A stretch of 64,000 nt of DNA. It comes from Pelecanus crispus (lineage: Eukaryota > Chordata > Aves > Pelecaniformes > Pelecanidae). A model generated the notes under the pieces. The model was not told where the DNA came from, made no database searches, and was given only the letters and a program-made list of their open reading frames with translations. The stretch is from NCBI RefSeq assembly GCF_030463565.1, contig NC_134654.1, positions 17,252,202 to 17,316,201 on the forward strand, written 5' to 3'. The stretch's first letter is position 1. Every line of letters starts with the position of its first letter. The position numbers were made by a program, and so were the translations under genes. Below are positions 12,968 through 26,941 of the stretch, piece by piece.

Positions 12968-15900
12968 CTCGGCCACACCAGTGACAACATCTAAGGCTTT
13001 TAAGAATCCCATGTCCTGAGGGAAACCAATTTGCCTCGAAGTTTTGCCTGGTTTTTGACAAATGGCCAACAATTAGCAATGTCATAGCCATGGGGCAAAG
13101 TTGACCCTACCCCTCAGAAGGCCTGATTGCCCAAAAGGCACCTGATAATTTTCTAACAAGACAAAAAAATAATTATTAAAGTGAGTAAGAAAAGCTACAG
13201 CATACCAAAGCTCAGTTTGGAAATCTTAAGAGTATTTGTGAAATTGTCCCAGCACCTTGCATGGATGCAAGATCTTTGGAGAATTTCCATCTGAGATTGC
13301 TTAGTTAGAAGTCTTCATTCATCTCTGTCACAGTTAAAAAGGTGGACAGATAAATTACAATGTTCCTGTTAACAGGTAAACATTTATCCCTTGGTGGAAA
13401 GCAGGAATTTGTTGATCATTGCTTTTAGATTTTCACTTGTTGTCCTGGTTTGAGGCACAAGGTTTGCAAAAATCCCAAAGTTTTCAAAGAATATGAAAAA
13501 AACAACAACAAAGAAGAGTATGTTTTCTTGCTGGGCTGTGAAGCCTGAGGCCACGGGCAGTCCTCAGGGTGTCACAGCTCCACGACAGGGGCTTTCCACT
13601 TAGCTGGGACAGACTGTGGTTCCCCCACTTGTCGTCACCACTCTGGGACCTTTCCCTTTCACGGCTTTTCTTCTGCTCAGTATCAGAGCAAAGGAGAACA
13701 CCTCAACTCCTTCGTGCCCAGGATGACACTGCCCCAGGAGCAGAAGGTCCCTCTGCACACAGCGGCCAAGTCGAGGAGACGACTGAGGCCGTTGGCAATT
13801 CCCACATGTTCAGGACAGGGCACATGAGAAGCTGAATCAGGGGTCACATGGGCTTTTCTGCAACGAGAAGCACTTTTCTTGTATTAAGGTCCACATGAGT
13901 CCCATCTTCAACATCCAAAGGACTTCTCTAATTTCCTCCTGTAGTGGTGGAGCCCAGGACAACCACCATGAGATGGGAACAGAGGGAAAGAGCTCAAAGA
14001 CCAAGTGCAAAGTAGGTGTTCCCAAATACTGAAGGGAATTAGACCACCACCTCCTCCTGGGACACCAGCCACCTCCAATCCAACCAGCAGGGCAAATCCC
14101 TGCCCACCCACCCCAGACGGCTCCATCACGATGCCCTGGGGAGGCACCACCCCAGCCAGCATCCTGCCCTGCTCTAATTCATTCCTCCCAAGAGAGGAAA
14201 CTCAGGCAGCCATACAACAAGCTGAGATTTCCCCTTCCATGATAGCAAATCCCAGCAGCATCTCCCCAAGATGCCCGTGGGCAGGAGAGGACCTGGCTGA
14301 AACTCCTATACCTTCCCAGAGGGGACTCTGCAGCAGAGAAGCAAGGCACCACTCCACCAGCACCAGAAAAAGCCCCTGGGTACCTTTACAGCAGAATAAC
14401 GCCCTTTCCTGCCCCGATTGTTCTGGGGCTGCTGGCTGAGCATCCCGGGCAGGAAATGGGAGAGGAAATCCAAGCCCCTTTGCCCACAGGATCAGCTCGT
14501 GAACACGCTGCCCAGGTTTGCTGGCAATTGCAATGGGTGAAGGGACATGGACTGCCTTGCAGAGATGCTAACTCACGGGTTAGTGTGAGGAGGTGGCTCA
14601 GCACTTGGTTCACTGCTGTGGTAAGGCTTAGGGCACTGGGGAGAAAAGGGCAAGAAGCCTGATGAGGCTAAAGAAAAAAGGAGCTTGGGCTGATGCTGCA
14701 ACATAAGGAAAACCACTTAATTGGGAATTAAAGCAAATGGATTCCAACCAGAGCTTTTTTCATGGCAAGATCCTCAAACAAGCACCCCAGCAAGGTCATC
14801 ATCTCCCTTGAGCTACACCTCGGCTTTCTGCCTCCTCCACTCCATCCTCAAAATGGGCAGTAGGCAACAGGCAGCATGGGAGCTTTGGGAGATGCATCCC
14901 CATTGCAGTGGAGGAGCTGGATATGCAGCCGTGCCATGCGGTGGAGCAAGTGCACAGGTGGTACCTGCTCCTCCAGTGAAAGTGTCTGTTTTTCTTAGAT
15001 TACAGAAGAAATTTTGGTTTTTAACTATCCTTAGCTTGCAAGGTTTTCCTGCCTCCTATACACCCCATATGGGAGCCAAAGATAGAAACTCAGAGCTGAG
15101 AGAGGGAGCAGCCGGAGGAAGTCTTTGTAGAAATCGGGGCAACAAGGGGAGGAACCTGCAATTTTTAAGGTTCAAACTTCAGCCTTCGTGTGTTTACTAT
15201 TCAAGTAAGTGCTCTGCAAAGAGCAGGGAGATGAAGGTGATAAGATGTTCGTTCAAACCACACAAAGGCAGCATATCAAAAGATCCAGGAGGCAACTGGT
15301 TTGACAAACATCCTTTCAGAGTGCTTGCAAAGGAGCGCGTATCATCCAAACACCCCAGCACCACACGACTTCCTTATAGGGTCTCATGTTCCTGTCCCGC
15401 TGAGCAAGGACGAAAGTTGCTCTTACCCGGAGGGGTAAGAGCATGCTGAGCCATGGCAGGGATGATGAGTGACGTTCACTCCTTGGACTGCAAAACCCAA
15501 ACACCGATGAGGCCACGGAAGGCAAATGCAAGAGAAATCCTCTTCGGTATCAGCACCCACACCTCTGCAAATCCACCCTTACACCTACTCACCCACCCAA
15601 GCTGTGTTGGCTTGCCAAGATCATCATCACCACTACTGCTACCAGGTAGTGGTACAGGCTTGAGAGCAAGGGATAGGACTGAAAAATTTGTCATTAAGTC
15701 TGACTTCTTGAGAAGTCAGTCATAGCAGTGCCTAGGCACCCTGCGGGACTGCCCCCTTTTCTCATCTATAAAGCAAGGAGCCAAATTACTTGGAACAGGA
15801 CAGATTACAAATGAACCACAGCAAGGTCCCCATGATGCTATCTGCTGTACTTACACATAACAAAATACAACCAATGGGCAAACAAAAACAGGAAAAGAGA

Positions 15901-18696
15901 TGTTAACCCCCTCTGTTATCTTATTCCTTTTCTTGGGGTGTGGAGGGAAGAAAGGAAGCGGACACCAGAAATTAAGCATCTTCTTCCAGGACATAAAGGA
16001 AAATCTGAAACAAAAAGCCGTAATTTAATGCTGCCTGTGCAAGCCCAGCTCAGTCACCATCTAGTTTGACAGTGGACACAGGAGAGGCTTAAGGGCACAT
16101 GGACATCTCATTCATGCTCTACTCCAAGGTGAGACATGAAGACCTTAGTGATGGGTCTCCGAGCAAGGTACATCCAGAGCAGGATTTAGGGGGTAAACAA
16201 ATCACACATGCTGTTGGGAAGGGGCAGCAGGACAGGATCACACAGCACAGGGCTGGAAAGGCAGGCTAAGGGGTGAACAAATGCAACTGGGGCCAGTGTT
16301 GTGAATATTTTCTGCCATCAGGGTACCAATGAATGAACCAGAACAGAAACAGCTCCAAGAAGCAGTGCAGACTCGGGGGTTTCATGGTGAGGATCCACAA
16401 TGCAAGTGTGCAGGAAGGAACACATGCCAGGGAAAAGTCATCCAGACAGAATGGCACCAAGTAGCACACTCGTGATAAAGACACCAAGGCCAAGGTGGTT
16501 TTTCAGAAGACCAAAACCACCAAAAGGTCAATTAGACATTGGTTTGAACAAACAACACAGGAAAGCATTTGGCCTCCTGAACACACAGGGTGGCTGTGGG
16601 GTTCAGCAATCACATCGATATGCAAAACTACAGCCAGGAATAAGCCACCCTGCTCATCACTGGCAGACTCCACATTTGAGGTGTCCAGCTACAGGGATGT
16701 ACCTCTGCTGGGAAGGATGGGACTGTCCACTGGGAGATCTCACCAGCAACTGATGCAACTTATTTCTTGAACTGCTCTGGAAGGAAGATTTTCACAGCAA
16801 TTAGTCCCCTACTCTGGGACAGGTGAAGCAGCATGCATAGAAAGCCTTAATGTAATAGATGAGCAACAAGCCATTATATGAACCAGCAACACTAAAAATT
16901 GCTGTGGGGTTTGCACATATTGCAGGATTCTGGAAGTGAAATGGGAAAGAGAGATTTAGACAGTGATTTCATCCTAAAGCAGAAGATAAAACTTGTGGCA
17001 CAAGAAGAAAACCTGCTTCTGGAATAACAACAGCATCTGTGCCTACAGGATAACCATACTAAGGGGAATTATTTCACTACAGGAATGGTGCAGGTCATCC
17101 CTACGTGCTAACAGTAGGAAACAAAGATCTGATTTATTAGTGGTAAATGCTGTCTTGGGAAGAAGAGAGGTACCAGCCTGGCAGCTCCCTTGAGGTAAAG
17201 ATCTTCAGTGCACAGCAGGACTTGAGTCCTCCTTGAGCACCAGGGCAATGTTGCCTTGCTGAACTGCAAAGCCTCATTTACACCAGAAAATGTGAGAACT
17301 GGAAAGCTTACTAAGACACAGAGATCGCTCCTTGTTCTCACCATGTCTGAGAACCGGGCTGAATGAGAGACTCCCACCACAGAGCAGGGAAAGCACCTAA
17401 CGTGCAAAAGCAGTTTCGGAGTCTTTTTAATATCAAACAGCACCTACAGAAGGTAACACAAAAGGAGCAAAGGAGCACCTGGGTTTTATGTCCAGGTTTG
17501 GCTGCCTGCTCCCCACTGGATGCCATCTGGCAGTCCCACAGTGGGCACAGCAGGTCTGGTGGGGCTGGGGGCCAGTGGGGTTCTTTGGCAGAAGTGCAGG
17601 AAGGGGGGCTCAGCCCAGCCCAAGAAATCGAAACGTGAGATGTGATTCATCTCACCAAACTGCCGACAGCTAAATTCAGACACCTCTTTTTGAGCTACTT
17701 ACCTGGGACTGCTCAGCTTGTGCTGAGGGGTATCTAAGATGGTCACCTGTGTCTTGCCAGGACATGCCTGTCCCTCTCCACTAAATGCAAGGTGATTAGC
17801 TTCAATGCAGTAACCCAGCTCATGGCTACGCAGAGCTGGACTGCATGAGCCCAGCCATGGACTTAGATCACAAGATGCTTCTTTGTAGAAAGAAGTCCAA
17901 ATTAATTCACAATACACATTCACAAAATATAATGGCTTTGTGGGAAGGCACAGTGGTGGCCATCACATAGTCTACAGCCAGGGCACAGACAGCATCCGTA
18001 AGCAGCAGACTGTAAGACAGTTTGAAAGTTAAGTCTCACCTAATGACTGCACGTCTGTACAGTCACTTGTGCTGCTGCTCCGTCTGTCAGGCTGCTGACC
18101 ATGGACACAGCATACCAGCATGGAGCAGAAAGAAACGTCTGTGGTCAGAGGAGAAAGCCTCCAGCTTAGAAAAGAGTTTAAAAACATACTGCAACCAAAG
18201 GATGGAGCATCATCCAAGCTGGTGGCAAGAAAAAAAACATGCAGGAGAGCCAGAAATAAGGGAAACTTCCCTGCCATCTTCCTGTAATAAGCAGCCTCTG
18301 GTCACCAATTTTGTGTCTAACACTTTGCCTGCAACAGCGAACCCACCAAGAAAGCATCTAAGGTGTCATACAACAGCTAAATCCTGGAGATATGGAGCAC
18401 TGTGCGCCCCAGGGCCATGCTGCTGGGCAAAGCTGCAGGCAGGGGAGCTAAGGGGAGGTAGAAATTACAAATCCAGACAGGGACTCTCCCTAACACAGGG
18501 CAGAATTGACTTTTTATTGCTCAGCGTGACTTTCCCAGCCTGGCACCACAGGCCACACTGATGCTTTGAGCTCAGGGAAGGGTGAACGCACTGAAAGGGG
18601 GAATGCAGTGAGCTGCAAGGCCGTGCCACAAGGCAGGAGCAAGACCTGAGGAAGGGTGAGAAAGGGAGAGGGGAACAGAACAACCACGAACCTCCA

Positions 18697-18712
18697 CACA
18701 CACACACACGTG
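18697..18712. repeat. (CA)n microsatellite
   Basis: A short run of ca units (cacacacacacacacg). It is ordinary simple sequence, short enough to be only weakly variable. Confidence 0.8.
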
Positions 18713-21700
18713 ACATCAGAGCCGGCAGCACTCAGTATCACGTAGCCCCAAGCGACACCACCAAAAAAAAAAAAAGAAATATGACGCCCCATGCATAGAA
18801 AGCAGGACTGCTGCGGTCATGGGAAGCAGGTTACCCAGGCTGCAGGTCTGCATGGACGCCGCAGCTCCGCTGCGCAAGCAACACTTCTCTGCAGAGCCGC
18901 AGGAGGAGAAGAGGCTTCCGGAGTGGCTGGGGATAAATATTTTGAACCTCCAGTGAAGTAGAGCAACTGGGGTTTGGGCTGCAGATCCCACAGTACCAGC
19001 CCTTTTCAGTGGTAATCACAAGTGGTTTATTGCCGCAGCTCCCTCTGGTACAGCTTTGCTCTGTTTAGCTGGCACTAAGTACCCCCAGCTCAGGGGATCA
19101 GAAGAGAAAGCCAACAGGAAGCTGAGAAATGCCTAAAACATGTCAGCTCCACACAAATACCTCCATCCAAGTCCTTCAGGTTGCTGCAAATGGGAATTAT
19201 TTAATGGGATTTCCCAAATTCCACCCCCAAGATTACCTGCATTAGTAGCCAGAGCTTAAGGCTAACACTTACAAGATGAAGATGCTGTGAACTCAAAAAA
19301 AAAAAAAAAAACCAAGAGGTACAAACAAACACCAACTCCAAATTGCAACTGCTTTTTGCTTCAGAGATTCAGAGAATAGAGGCTCCACAGAAAGAAAAAA
19401 AATAAAAATATCAGAAGCAGGGTCCTAATACTGCACACCTTAGCTGTCTTTTGCTCCAGGATCTGCTACACTTGAGCTGATAAAGTCTCAGACATGTTTT
19501 ACAGCATCAGGAGCAGGACTCACACCACGCACCAGCAGGCAGCTAGAAGCAAGCCTATACATGCTCCAGGCATCGGGTACTGGCTGTTAGGGATGAAGCT
19601 TTGCCATGTCCCACCTGTGGGTCAGCACATGGGGTGACCTTAGGACCAGCCCCAATGATAACAGAGATGCTGCTTTAGGGTCAAGCTCTCAGAATGGCAT
19701 GCAACAAAAGCAACAAATGAAATCACAGTAGGAGCAAAAACACAGCTGCAAGAAACTTAGCAAAAAGAACAAAATAATGGGAGAAACTGTTTCAAGGCAA
19801 GCGAATTCCTCAGTGCATTGGACTGGATTTCAGTAAAATGCGTCTGCTCGGAGGGTGCACAAGGCAAAGAGTGGAGAGAGGGGGGGTCTCAAGAACTCAG
19901 AACGAAACCTTTTAACTCATCATTTTGAAACAGTGTTTGCACTCATCTGACTGTGATTCAAAAAGTAAAAATCAAGCCAGAAAAAATGAAACTTCTCATT
20001 TCTGATCAAATGAGACGTTTTCCTCCACACACTAGTGTTTAGGTTCACATTGCAATGAGCAATGAGCCCTCACCAAGCCGGCTCTCCCTGGGACAAGCAT
20101 CACACCAGTTTTCAATGACACTGGCTAGGAAAACCAGTAGCCAGCCTGGTACCTGCCACCAAGGGTGCTTCTGTGCTGGTTCACCCACCTCCGGCATCCC
20201 TGAGGCAGCTGTAACCCTGAACACTGACTGTGCTCCTGCATTTTGAGAGCTCACCAGCCACTGCCACTTAATTCTTCACACCCTGTGGAACCTTGTGGCT
20301 TCCTCAGAGCTGGGGCAAGGCATTAACCCCACGGCATGAGCAGGTGAAACGTCTTGTCCGGGTCAGAGTGGTGAACTTGGGGCATGCCACCTGAGCATGC
20401 TCAGAGGAGGAGAGCTGGGTGCTCAGCTCACACCCTGACAAATGTTTCTATAATTGGAAAGGCTTTTCAATCCTTTCCCAGCTAGTTTCCCTGCTGGGAA
20501 GAGCTGACCAGGAGAGCTGGGCTCCCCTGAGCCCAACCACTGACTTGCCAGATGGTTGACAGCAGGAAGGAGCTCAGCTCAGCGCCAGTGGCACTGGAGT
20601 ATTGTTTATCTGCTGGTTCCTGTTTCTAGTTTTGTCTCTGTTTTCTTTCTTTGTTCTAAAATTGTGTTGCAATGGCAATACCTAGTCTGAATGACATGGT
20701 GATTGCTTTGAAGTAAGAACCAGCCCAATGCTTCGTGCTGTTGCATTTTCTTATCTAATAAAAAAAAAAAAAACCCAGAGGCCCCAACCCCAAAGCAAAC
20801 CATGATCAGATTAACCCGCAAACCCTTTGTTTTTAAACTGAATTGGAGCAGAGATTAACGGCACTTGGGAGTCCCTGGTATGAAGACACACCCTGTGCAT
20901 GTCTGATCCTCCCAAATCTGGGGTTGTCAGCAAGGATACATTTCCTGGGACAAAGCAGGGCTGCCACGGGCTCTCCATACTGGATGACCAGTTCTAGTGA
21001 TGATGGGATTTGTCACCAGCATCTATTTGGGGGTAGGGAGCTGATCAGCAAACTGTCATCCAAGTGCATCCTCATTGCAAAAGGTAACTACAGGGGCATC
21101 ACTGGAGCTGACACAGGGTCTGCTGCTGATGGACAACCAGATCCTCCTGCCGTCCCGCTTGCCAGGGTTTCCTCTGAGTCTCAAGCGCGAGGCAGATGTG
21201 AATGGGTTTCATCAGGAGGATGCTGCTAGCGAAGACCTCCTAGTCATGTCCCTCATGGGCTCATCACCAGGGTCCTTCTCTCACCATGATAAAGGGACAA
21301 ACAGTGGTCAAAGAGGTGACCCATGGGCAGCTTGGGGATTTGATGCGCCTTGGTTGTGGGTCCCAGCAGACCAGAAAAAGCCCTTTAGTCCCTAGAGACA
21401 GCAGCACACCTGAAGGACATGGGGATACTGATGCAACAGGCTCTCCCTTGCTTCCCCTGCATTCCCATCGCAGCACTGACACCCTTGAGCAGAGCTAGCC
21501 ATGTCACCCTCCCCAAGGGACCCAGAGAAGGCTCAGAGCCTGTTTTGGGCAGGCCCAGCACAGGGCTGAGGCTGACCGCACCCTTCAACAGCAGCAGCTC
21601 TCAGCTACTGAAAGAACAAGCCCTCCAAGCCCCAAGCCACAAGCACAGATGGGAGTGAGTTACACTCCAGCTGCAGCTCACAAACACACGTCCTGTTGCT

Positions 21701-24550
21701 TGCCGAGGAGGGGCTGGACTACAACAAGCTGTATTTTTAGCAAACCAGGACCGAGCCCCAAAAACCCATGGTGGGTCAATCGCATTCCTCTTCATGCAGT
21801 CCCTGCCTGGCTCTGAAGACTCTCACCTTGGTTTCAAGCCTGCAGGTCCCCCACTTCCATCTGCACCCTCACAGTATGGGTGCCAGCCTCAAACTTCTCC
21901 CTTCCCATCATTTTTTCCTCCATTCCCAGCTCCATGCCCAGTGGTCCCCATAGTCGTGCTTGCCACAGCCACCTCCCGGAGCAGCCTCAAATCAGGGTGA
22001 CGTGGCAGGGCCCTGCAAGGGGCATGGGTCTGGGCAGAGCCCCTCCAATGGGACATTGGACACATCCCACTTTATTAGGGAGTTGCAGAAAAACAGCCCC
22101 AATGCTTGCATGGCTTTTAGAGTTTAAAAAATTTACAGTTTTCAGGCTGTGCTTGAAAAACCACGTGTCACCACCCTAAGGCTGAAACACTTGATTCCCA
22201 AAACCCAGATTAGCACCAGCTCCCACAGTAGCCACAATCTTTGGGAATTATTTACCCCTCCCCCCATTCCCTCAGCACCAGACTTGGACATTATTTAATG
22301 CCCTTATCCTCAACTCGCTCCACCGAGGAAGAAAAATGCACTACTATTCAAGGAGTGATGAGGGACCAAGGCTGACGGGGAAAGGCACCCAGGAAGACTG
22401 TAGCAGGACCAGGGCCACACCAGTATCCTGACAGCACCTTAAACCCAGAGCATTTCATGCTCAGAGCTGCTGTAAAACCCACTCACCATATTTATTCTGT
22501 GCTTTTCTCAGCTTTTCCACCCTATTTCAGCTGCAACACTCACTGCTCAGGTCACACCTGAATTTAGCTGGTCACTCGGTGACCGTTTCTTATTTCTGAG
22601 AAGTGCCTAGATGGTCTTTTTTGAAAATAATTAAAAAAAAAAAAAAACCCACACAAAAAACACACAGCACAGGTTCAGCAAAGCAAGGCCACTCTGCTCT
22701 GCTAGCCCACAGCTTTGGGAGGCTCAGAGGAGACCTGTGGGCTTCCTACCCCAGCGCTCCCAGGGTGGCAGCAACCTACTCCCCTTCTCTCCTACCTCCA
22801 GGGAGACCTGGGGTTGTTTCTTTGCTTTTAACCTCAAAACGTTAACTCAAAATAACTGTGAGATTATTTTGACAGGCAAAGTTCCAAGCTTGTGTCTCAC
22901 ACCTGCCAGCTCTGGGCTCACCCCGGGGAGGGATCAAAAGACCCAACAAACTGATCGGGTCACCTCCCTGGGGAGCCCACCTTCCTTTGAGAGTATGCTC
23001 CACTCTCCAAATTAACTGGGGAGGTGTAAAGACCTGTCTAATTAGCTAGCCTGTCCCTTATGCCTTTAGCAGACAGGCCAATTAGCAGCCAATTTGCCTC
23101 TAGCAGTGGTGGATCCTTGGTAGATAAACAATTGCTACTTTTCTGGGAGGGCAACTCTCAAGTGGGTTAAGTGCGAATTGCTTTTGGTCACAGCTTTCTG
23201 ACCTTTTGCAGCTATTTCTGCTCTCCTCCCCCAGCTCTTTGACTACAAAACTCCTTCCAGTAACTGCAGCCTTTCTCTGTCTCTACTCACTGTGACCGTT
23301 TTGCAAGCACAAGCAGTGCAAGCCCCAAATCACCATAGGGTTTTGCTCTTTGTATCAGCCAAGGCATGACCCACACCAATTTGAAATGAGTTAGCAGGCA
23401 GGGTAACGAGATTAGACAGTACATGTAGCATCCGCGGTTGGTTTTGCCTGCAGCCACCCTCTGATTCCCTAGGGCTGCAGAGGCAAAGCAGCTCCAACAG
23501 TCAAGGGATGCAACATCAAAGCCAGCCCTTTCCTCAAGGCAGCGATGCCTGACAGCACAGGCAGCCTGTTTGGGTCTGTCTATTGAAGGTGGCACCAACC
23601 CTGGCTTTCAAAAATTGCCGAACATCCTCCTCCCTTCAGAGCCTTTACATAGTTGTCACCCGTTGGACACGGTACATTAAAAGATAACACAGAGAGTCAC
23701 TTTAGGAAGCCTGTGCTAAAAGCACTGACCTCCTCTTCATAAGCACCGGATTTGCAGTGCTTCACCCAACCGCTCCCAGCCAGCGACAATGCAATGCAAT
23801 GACCAGGAAAGAAGGACCAGACCCTCTCACACCCAATGACACCAGCCGATGGGGCAGACACTGCACTGGGCATGGTCTGAAGCAGCCACAGGTCTGCACT
23901 GAGCCTCCATCGCTGCAGGCTGTGCCCAGGAGAGGAGCAGGATCACCTTCCTGGGATGACATTTCACAGCATGCAGTACCCCTTCTAATACCAGCCACTC
24001 CAAATCTACCAGGGTCAAATGCTCGACTGAATGCAGGCAAAGGGGCTTTGAATCTTCTCCTCTATGTGCCCTTTATAGAGAAAGTCACGGCAACCTTGAG
24101 GAATAGGAGACCAAAGGGGAGCCACGCCCTGCACATCTACAGGACTGGAGGAGGTCAAGGCAGCAAGACACATCTATCAGTCTTTTGCATCACCTCATCC
24201 AATCATGGGCAAGTAATTTTTAGTTTTAGACGCTTATACTAACAAAGTGCCCTATGCACAAGGAGCTTAAATACTGCCCAGTTTAGCACTGCCACTCTTT
24301 GTCTGGAGACACTCTCCTCCCTTTGTCCCCAACACAGGCTAAGTGACCCCCACTTTGGTCTATCAATGTCAGAGTCGCCCATTTGTAAATGGGATGACAG
24401 CAACAGCAGCACATCAACATCACTAGCATCCACCAGCATCCACAGGGTGCCCCAACACCCCTGCACTGGGTTCCCAGGTTGCAACAGAAGACAAGACCCC
24501 CAACACTTGCCTCCCGCCCAGACTGTTCAGACCTCGAGCCAAGAAAAAGA

Positions 24551-24665
24551 CAGTGTTGTCTAGTGGTTACAAAGGGAACCGAAAGTCCGCAATAGAAACC
24601 AAGAGCTCTGGTGCCATGGCATGGTGAGTGACCTCTCTGTGCCTCAGTTTCCTCCTCCAAAAGCA
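24551..24665 (+). mobile_element. MIR-like ancient tRNA-derived SINE
   Basis: The segment opens with cagtgttgtctagtggtta, as MIR elements do. About 60 bases later it reads agtgacctctctgtgcctca followed by gtttcctcctcc, close to the MIR core and 3' half ('cacttaacctctctgtgcctcagtttcctcatctg'). Order, spacing and orientation all agree with a nearly full-length MIR copy on the plus strand. MIR elements date from early amniotes and survive in birds only as rare relics. Confidence 0.75.
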
Positions 24666-25376
24666 GAGGCAGGGGCTCCTGCTGCAGCATGCTCCGTTAG
24701 CCGCTGGCTGCAAAGCAGTGGCAGATAAAGGTGAAAGCGTAATTTTCTTTCACCTTGTTATTTTTATTTCCTAATGCAGCTTTTACAATCACATTTATAA
24801 CCCTGGCAGGTAAGGCTGGCAGAGCAGGACATGTCAAAAAACATATTTATAATACATAAAAACATACTAATATTTCACAGAGGTTATTTCTAACCCACAA
24901 GAACCACTTGCCTTAACCGAGATATCCTGCCACGGGCACCTCAAAAGCACAGTAACCAGATACCCATCCTCAAACTTTTTGAGCAGTAAAACAATGACAT
25001 GCAATCAGAAATGCTCAGGCAGCAGCAAATTGCAGAAATAAAGCTATGCATGAGTAAAACACGTGTTCTCAACGGCAGTGCATGCAGGGGAGCCACGGAT
25101 TCAACCACTAGTACCAGAACTGCCTTCGATCTCTATGTTTTTTAAAACCCAAATTCCTAAGAAACAAAATACAGAACTGCCTTGCCCAGACTCTTGTAGC
25201 AGCAACCACTCAGCTCAGTAAATCTAATTAATGAGCCAGGAAAAGTGTTATTCGTTTGCTAACTACTTTGCCCAGGGTTGCCAAATAGACAGATAAAGGA
25301 TTTAGCTGGGGCCTATTCCAGCCAAAGGAGCTGGGAACCTGGCAGAGATCGCAGAAGATTAGAGAAGGCTGAAAAG

Positions 25377-25402
25377 AAAAAAAAAAAAGGGGGGGGGGGG
25401 GG
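25377..25402. repeat. Biphasic homopurine tract, 12 A then 14 G
   Basis: An uninterrupted A-run passes directly into an uninterrupted G-run. It can form triplex or quadruplex structures and is a likely place for sequencing or assembly length errors. Confidence 0.9.
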
Positions 25403-26928
25403 TGGTCAAAATAGATTAGCACTTTCAAAATGCAAGCATGTAAATCAGCTTACGTTTTATATAATGCCACCCTTGTGAGCGTCTGGCCACGGGTCTGATT
25501 ACAGCACCGCGCAGCAGCACACGAGAAGTCTCAGCTGAGCTGAGTTTTATTTGGGCTCAGGAATCTCACGCTACCAACTCCCTCACAAAAACAGCAGTTT
25601 TGTTTTCACCAGCTTTGTAAATTCTCACAGGAAGCCAATTAGGGGAAACCTGGGAACAGAGGAAGATTCATAATTGCAATTAAGGCTTCAAAGTACTTAT
25701 CCCAAGCACGGCCATTAAAATTAGAGCTGCGGAAGAGAAAAAAAAAAAAAAAAAAACCAACCTTTGAAACATCGAGCTTTCAGATACCCCCCTGGCTGGA
25801 AGAGCTTCTCACTCCCATAACAGCTCGTTACCTGGCAGACAAGGAGCGAAGGGGACACAAGCAGGACCAGCTGCAGGCTGCCACCTCCCCTGCCAGCGCC
25901 TTCACCAGGGCTGCTTGGATGCTGGCAGGAGACAGGCACACAGGATGTATGCATTTACCTCCTGCTTTTGATTTTGGGAAAAAAAGTTCAGTTCTGTATA
26001 CATGAAACTTTTCTGTTCCCCACTGAAAATTCTGGTGTCAAACAAACCCTTTGCTTCATCTCTTTGATGTTCTCCACTCCTAGGACCACTCCTAAACCAT
26101 TGCAGCATCCTTGGCAAGGATAGAATGGCTTTGCAGATGAGGCTGCCTGCTGGGATACAAGAGATTTGGGTTTAACTCTACTGTCAAAGTGATCCAACAT
26201 TTGTCACTTAGTGCTACAAGACCATGATCCTTCATACCATCACAAATGAAGACATCCTCTTAGAAGTTCAGCAGTTTCAGTAGTAATCTGGATACTAAGA
26301 AATAGTGTCTAAACAGTTCACGTAACTGTGTTTGCATCACGGCAGAGATGCTCTGCCAGTTTGCAATCTGATGTGCACCACAGCAGTTCAATAGCCCGAC
26401 ACAACACTGCTGCGGCTACACAGAGAGCTGGGAAATCTGGCCCTGCAGACACACCTACAGCAACACTCACATGGACTTCACTGTCACAACGGGATGGAGG
26501 TGGCTCTTCTGGTTTTGCTTTGACTTTCAAAGACAAAAGCTCCAGTTCAAGCAAAGGGGATACTCCCCATGCTGAGTTTACGCCCACCCTCTCAGACAGA
26601 AAGCTGCAGCCGTTTGTCGTGGCTTGAGATTCACAACCCAACCAAGCAAGTGACAGAAGCTGAACCACAGCTTCCCATATTAGCAACCCCGAGACAGGCA
26701 AAACCCGAAAATACTCTATGATCTGCCCAAATTGAACATGTTTTAGCCCATAGCCTGGGCTTGGCCATTTCAGCATGGAGTGGAACAGCCCTACTTGTAG
26801 AAGTTCAGTCCTCCAGCAGCAGCTGATCTAGATCATGGCCTTCTGCATGTTGGAAGATGTCTGATAGACACAGGACTGGCCAGACACTTCTAACCAGGGC
26901 TACAAACTTCTTACATCTGGGGGGTGTG

Positions 26929-26941
26929 TATATATATATAT
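26929..26941. repeat. (TA)n microsatellite
   Basis: A gtgtg stretch followed by about six ta units. Short and ordinary. Confidence 0.75.

Larger units (their letters stand above)
9574..24550. other. Non-coding stretch with no identifiable gene
   Basis: About 15 kb without supportable exons. It contains A-runs near 18.76 and 19.30 kb and at 20.76 kb, a short CA repeat at 18.70 kb, and two longer-than-average open frames (11.5-12.1 kb and 14.7-15.4 kb) with no recognisable domain. Otherwise I see unremarkable unique sequence, inferred to be PIK3R5 intron or upstream DNA. Confidence 0.5.

Noticed and set aside
24377..24400. Small palindrome cccatttgtaaatggg
   Set aside because: A 16-bp palindrome is expected by chance in a window this long and has no supporting context.
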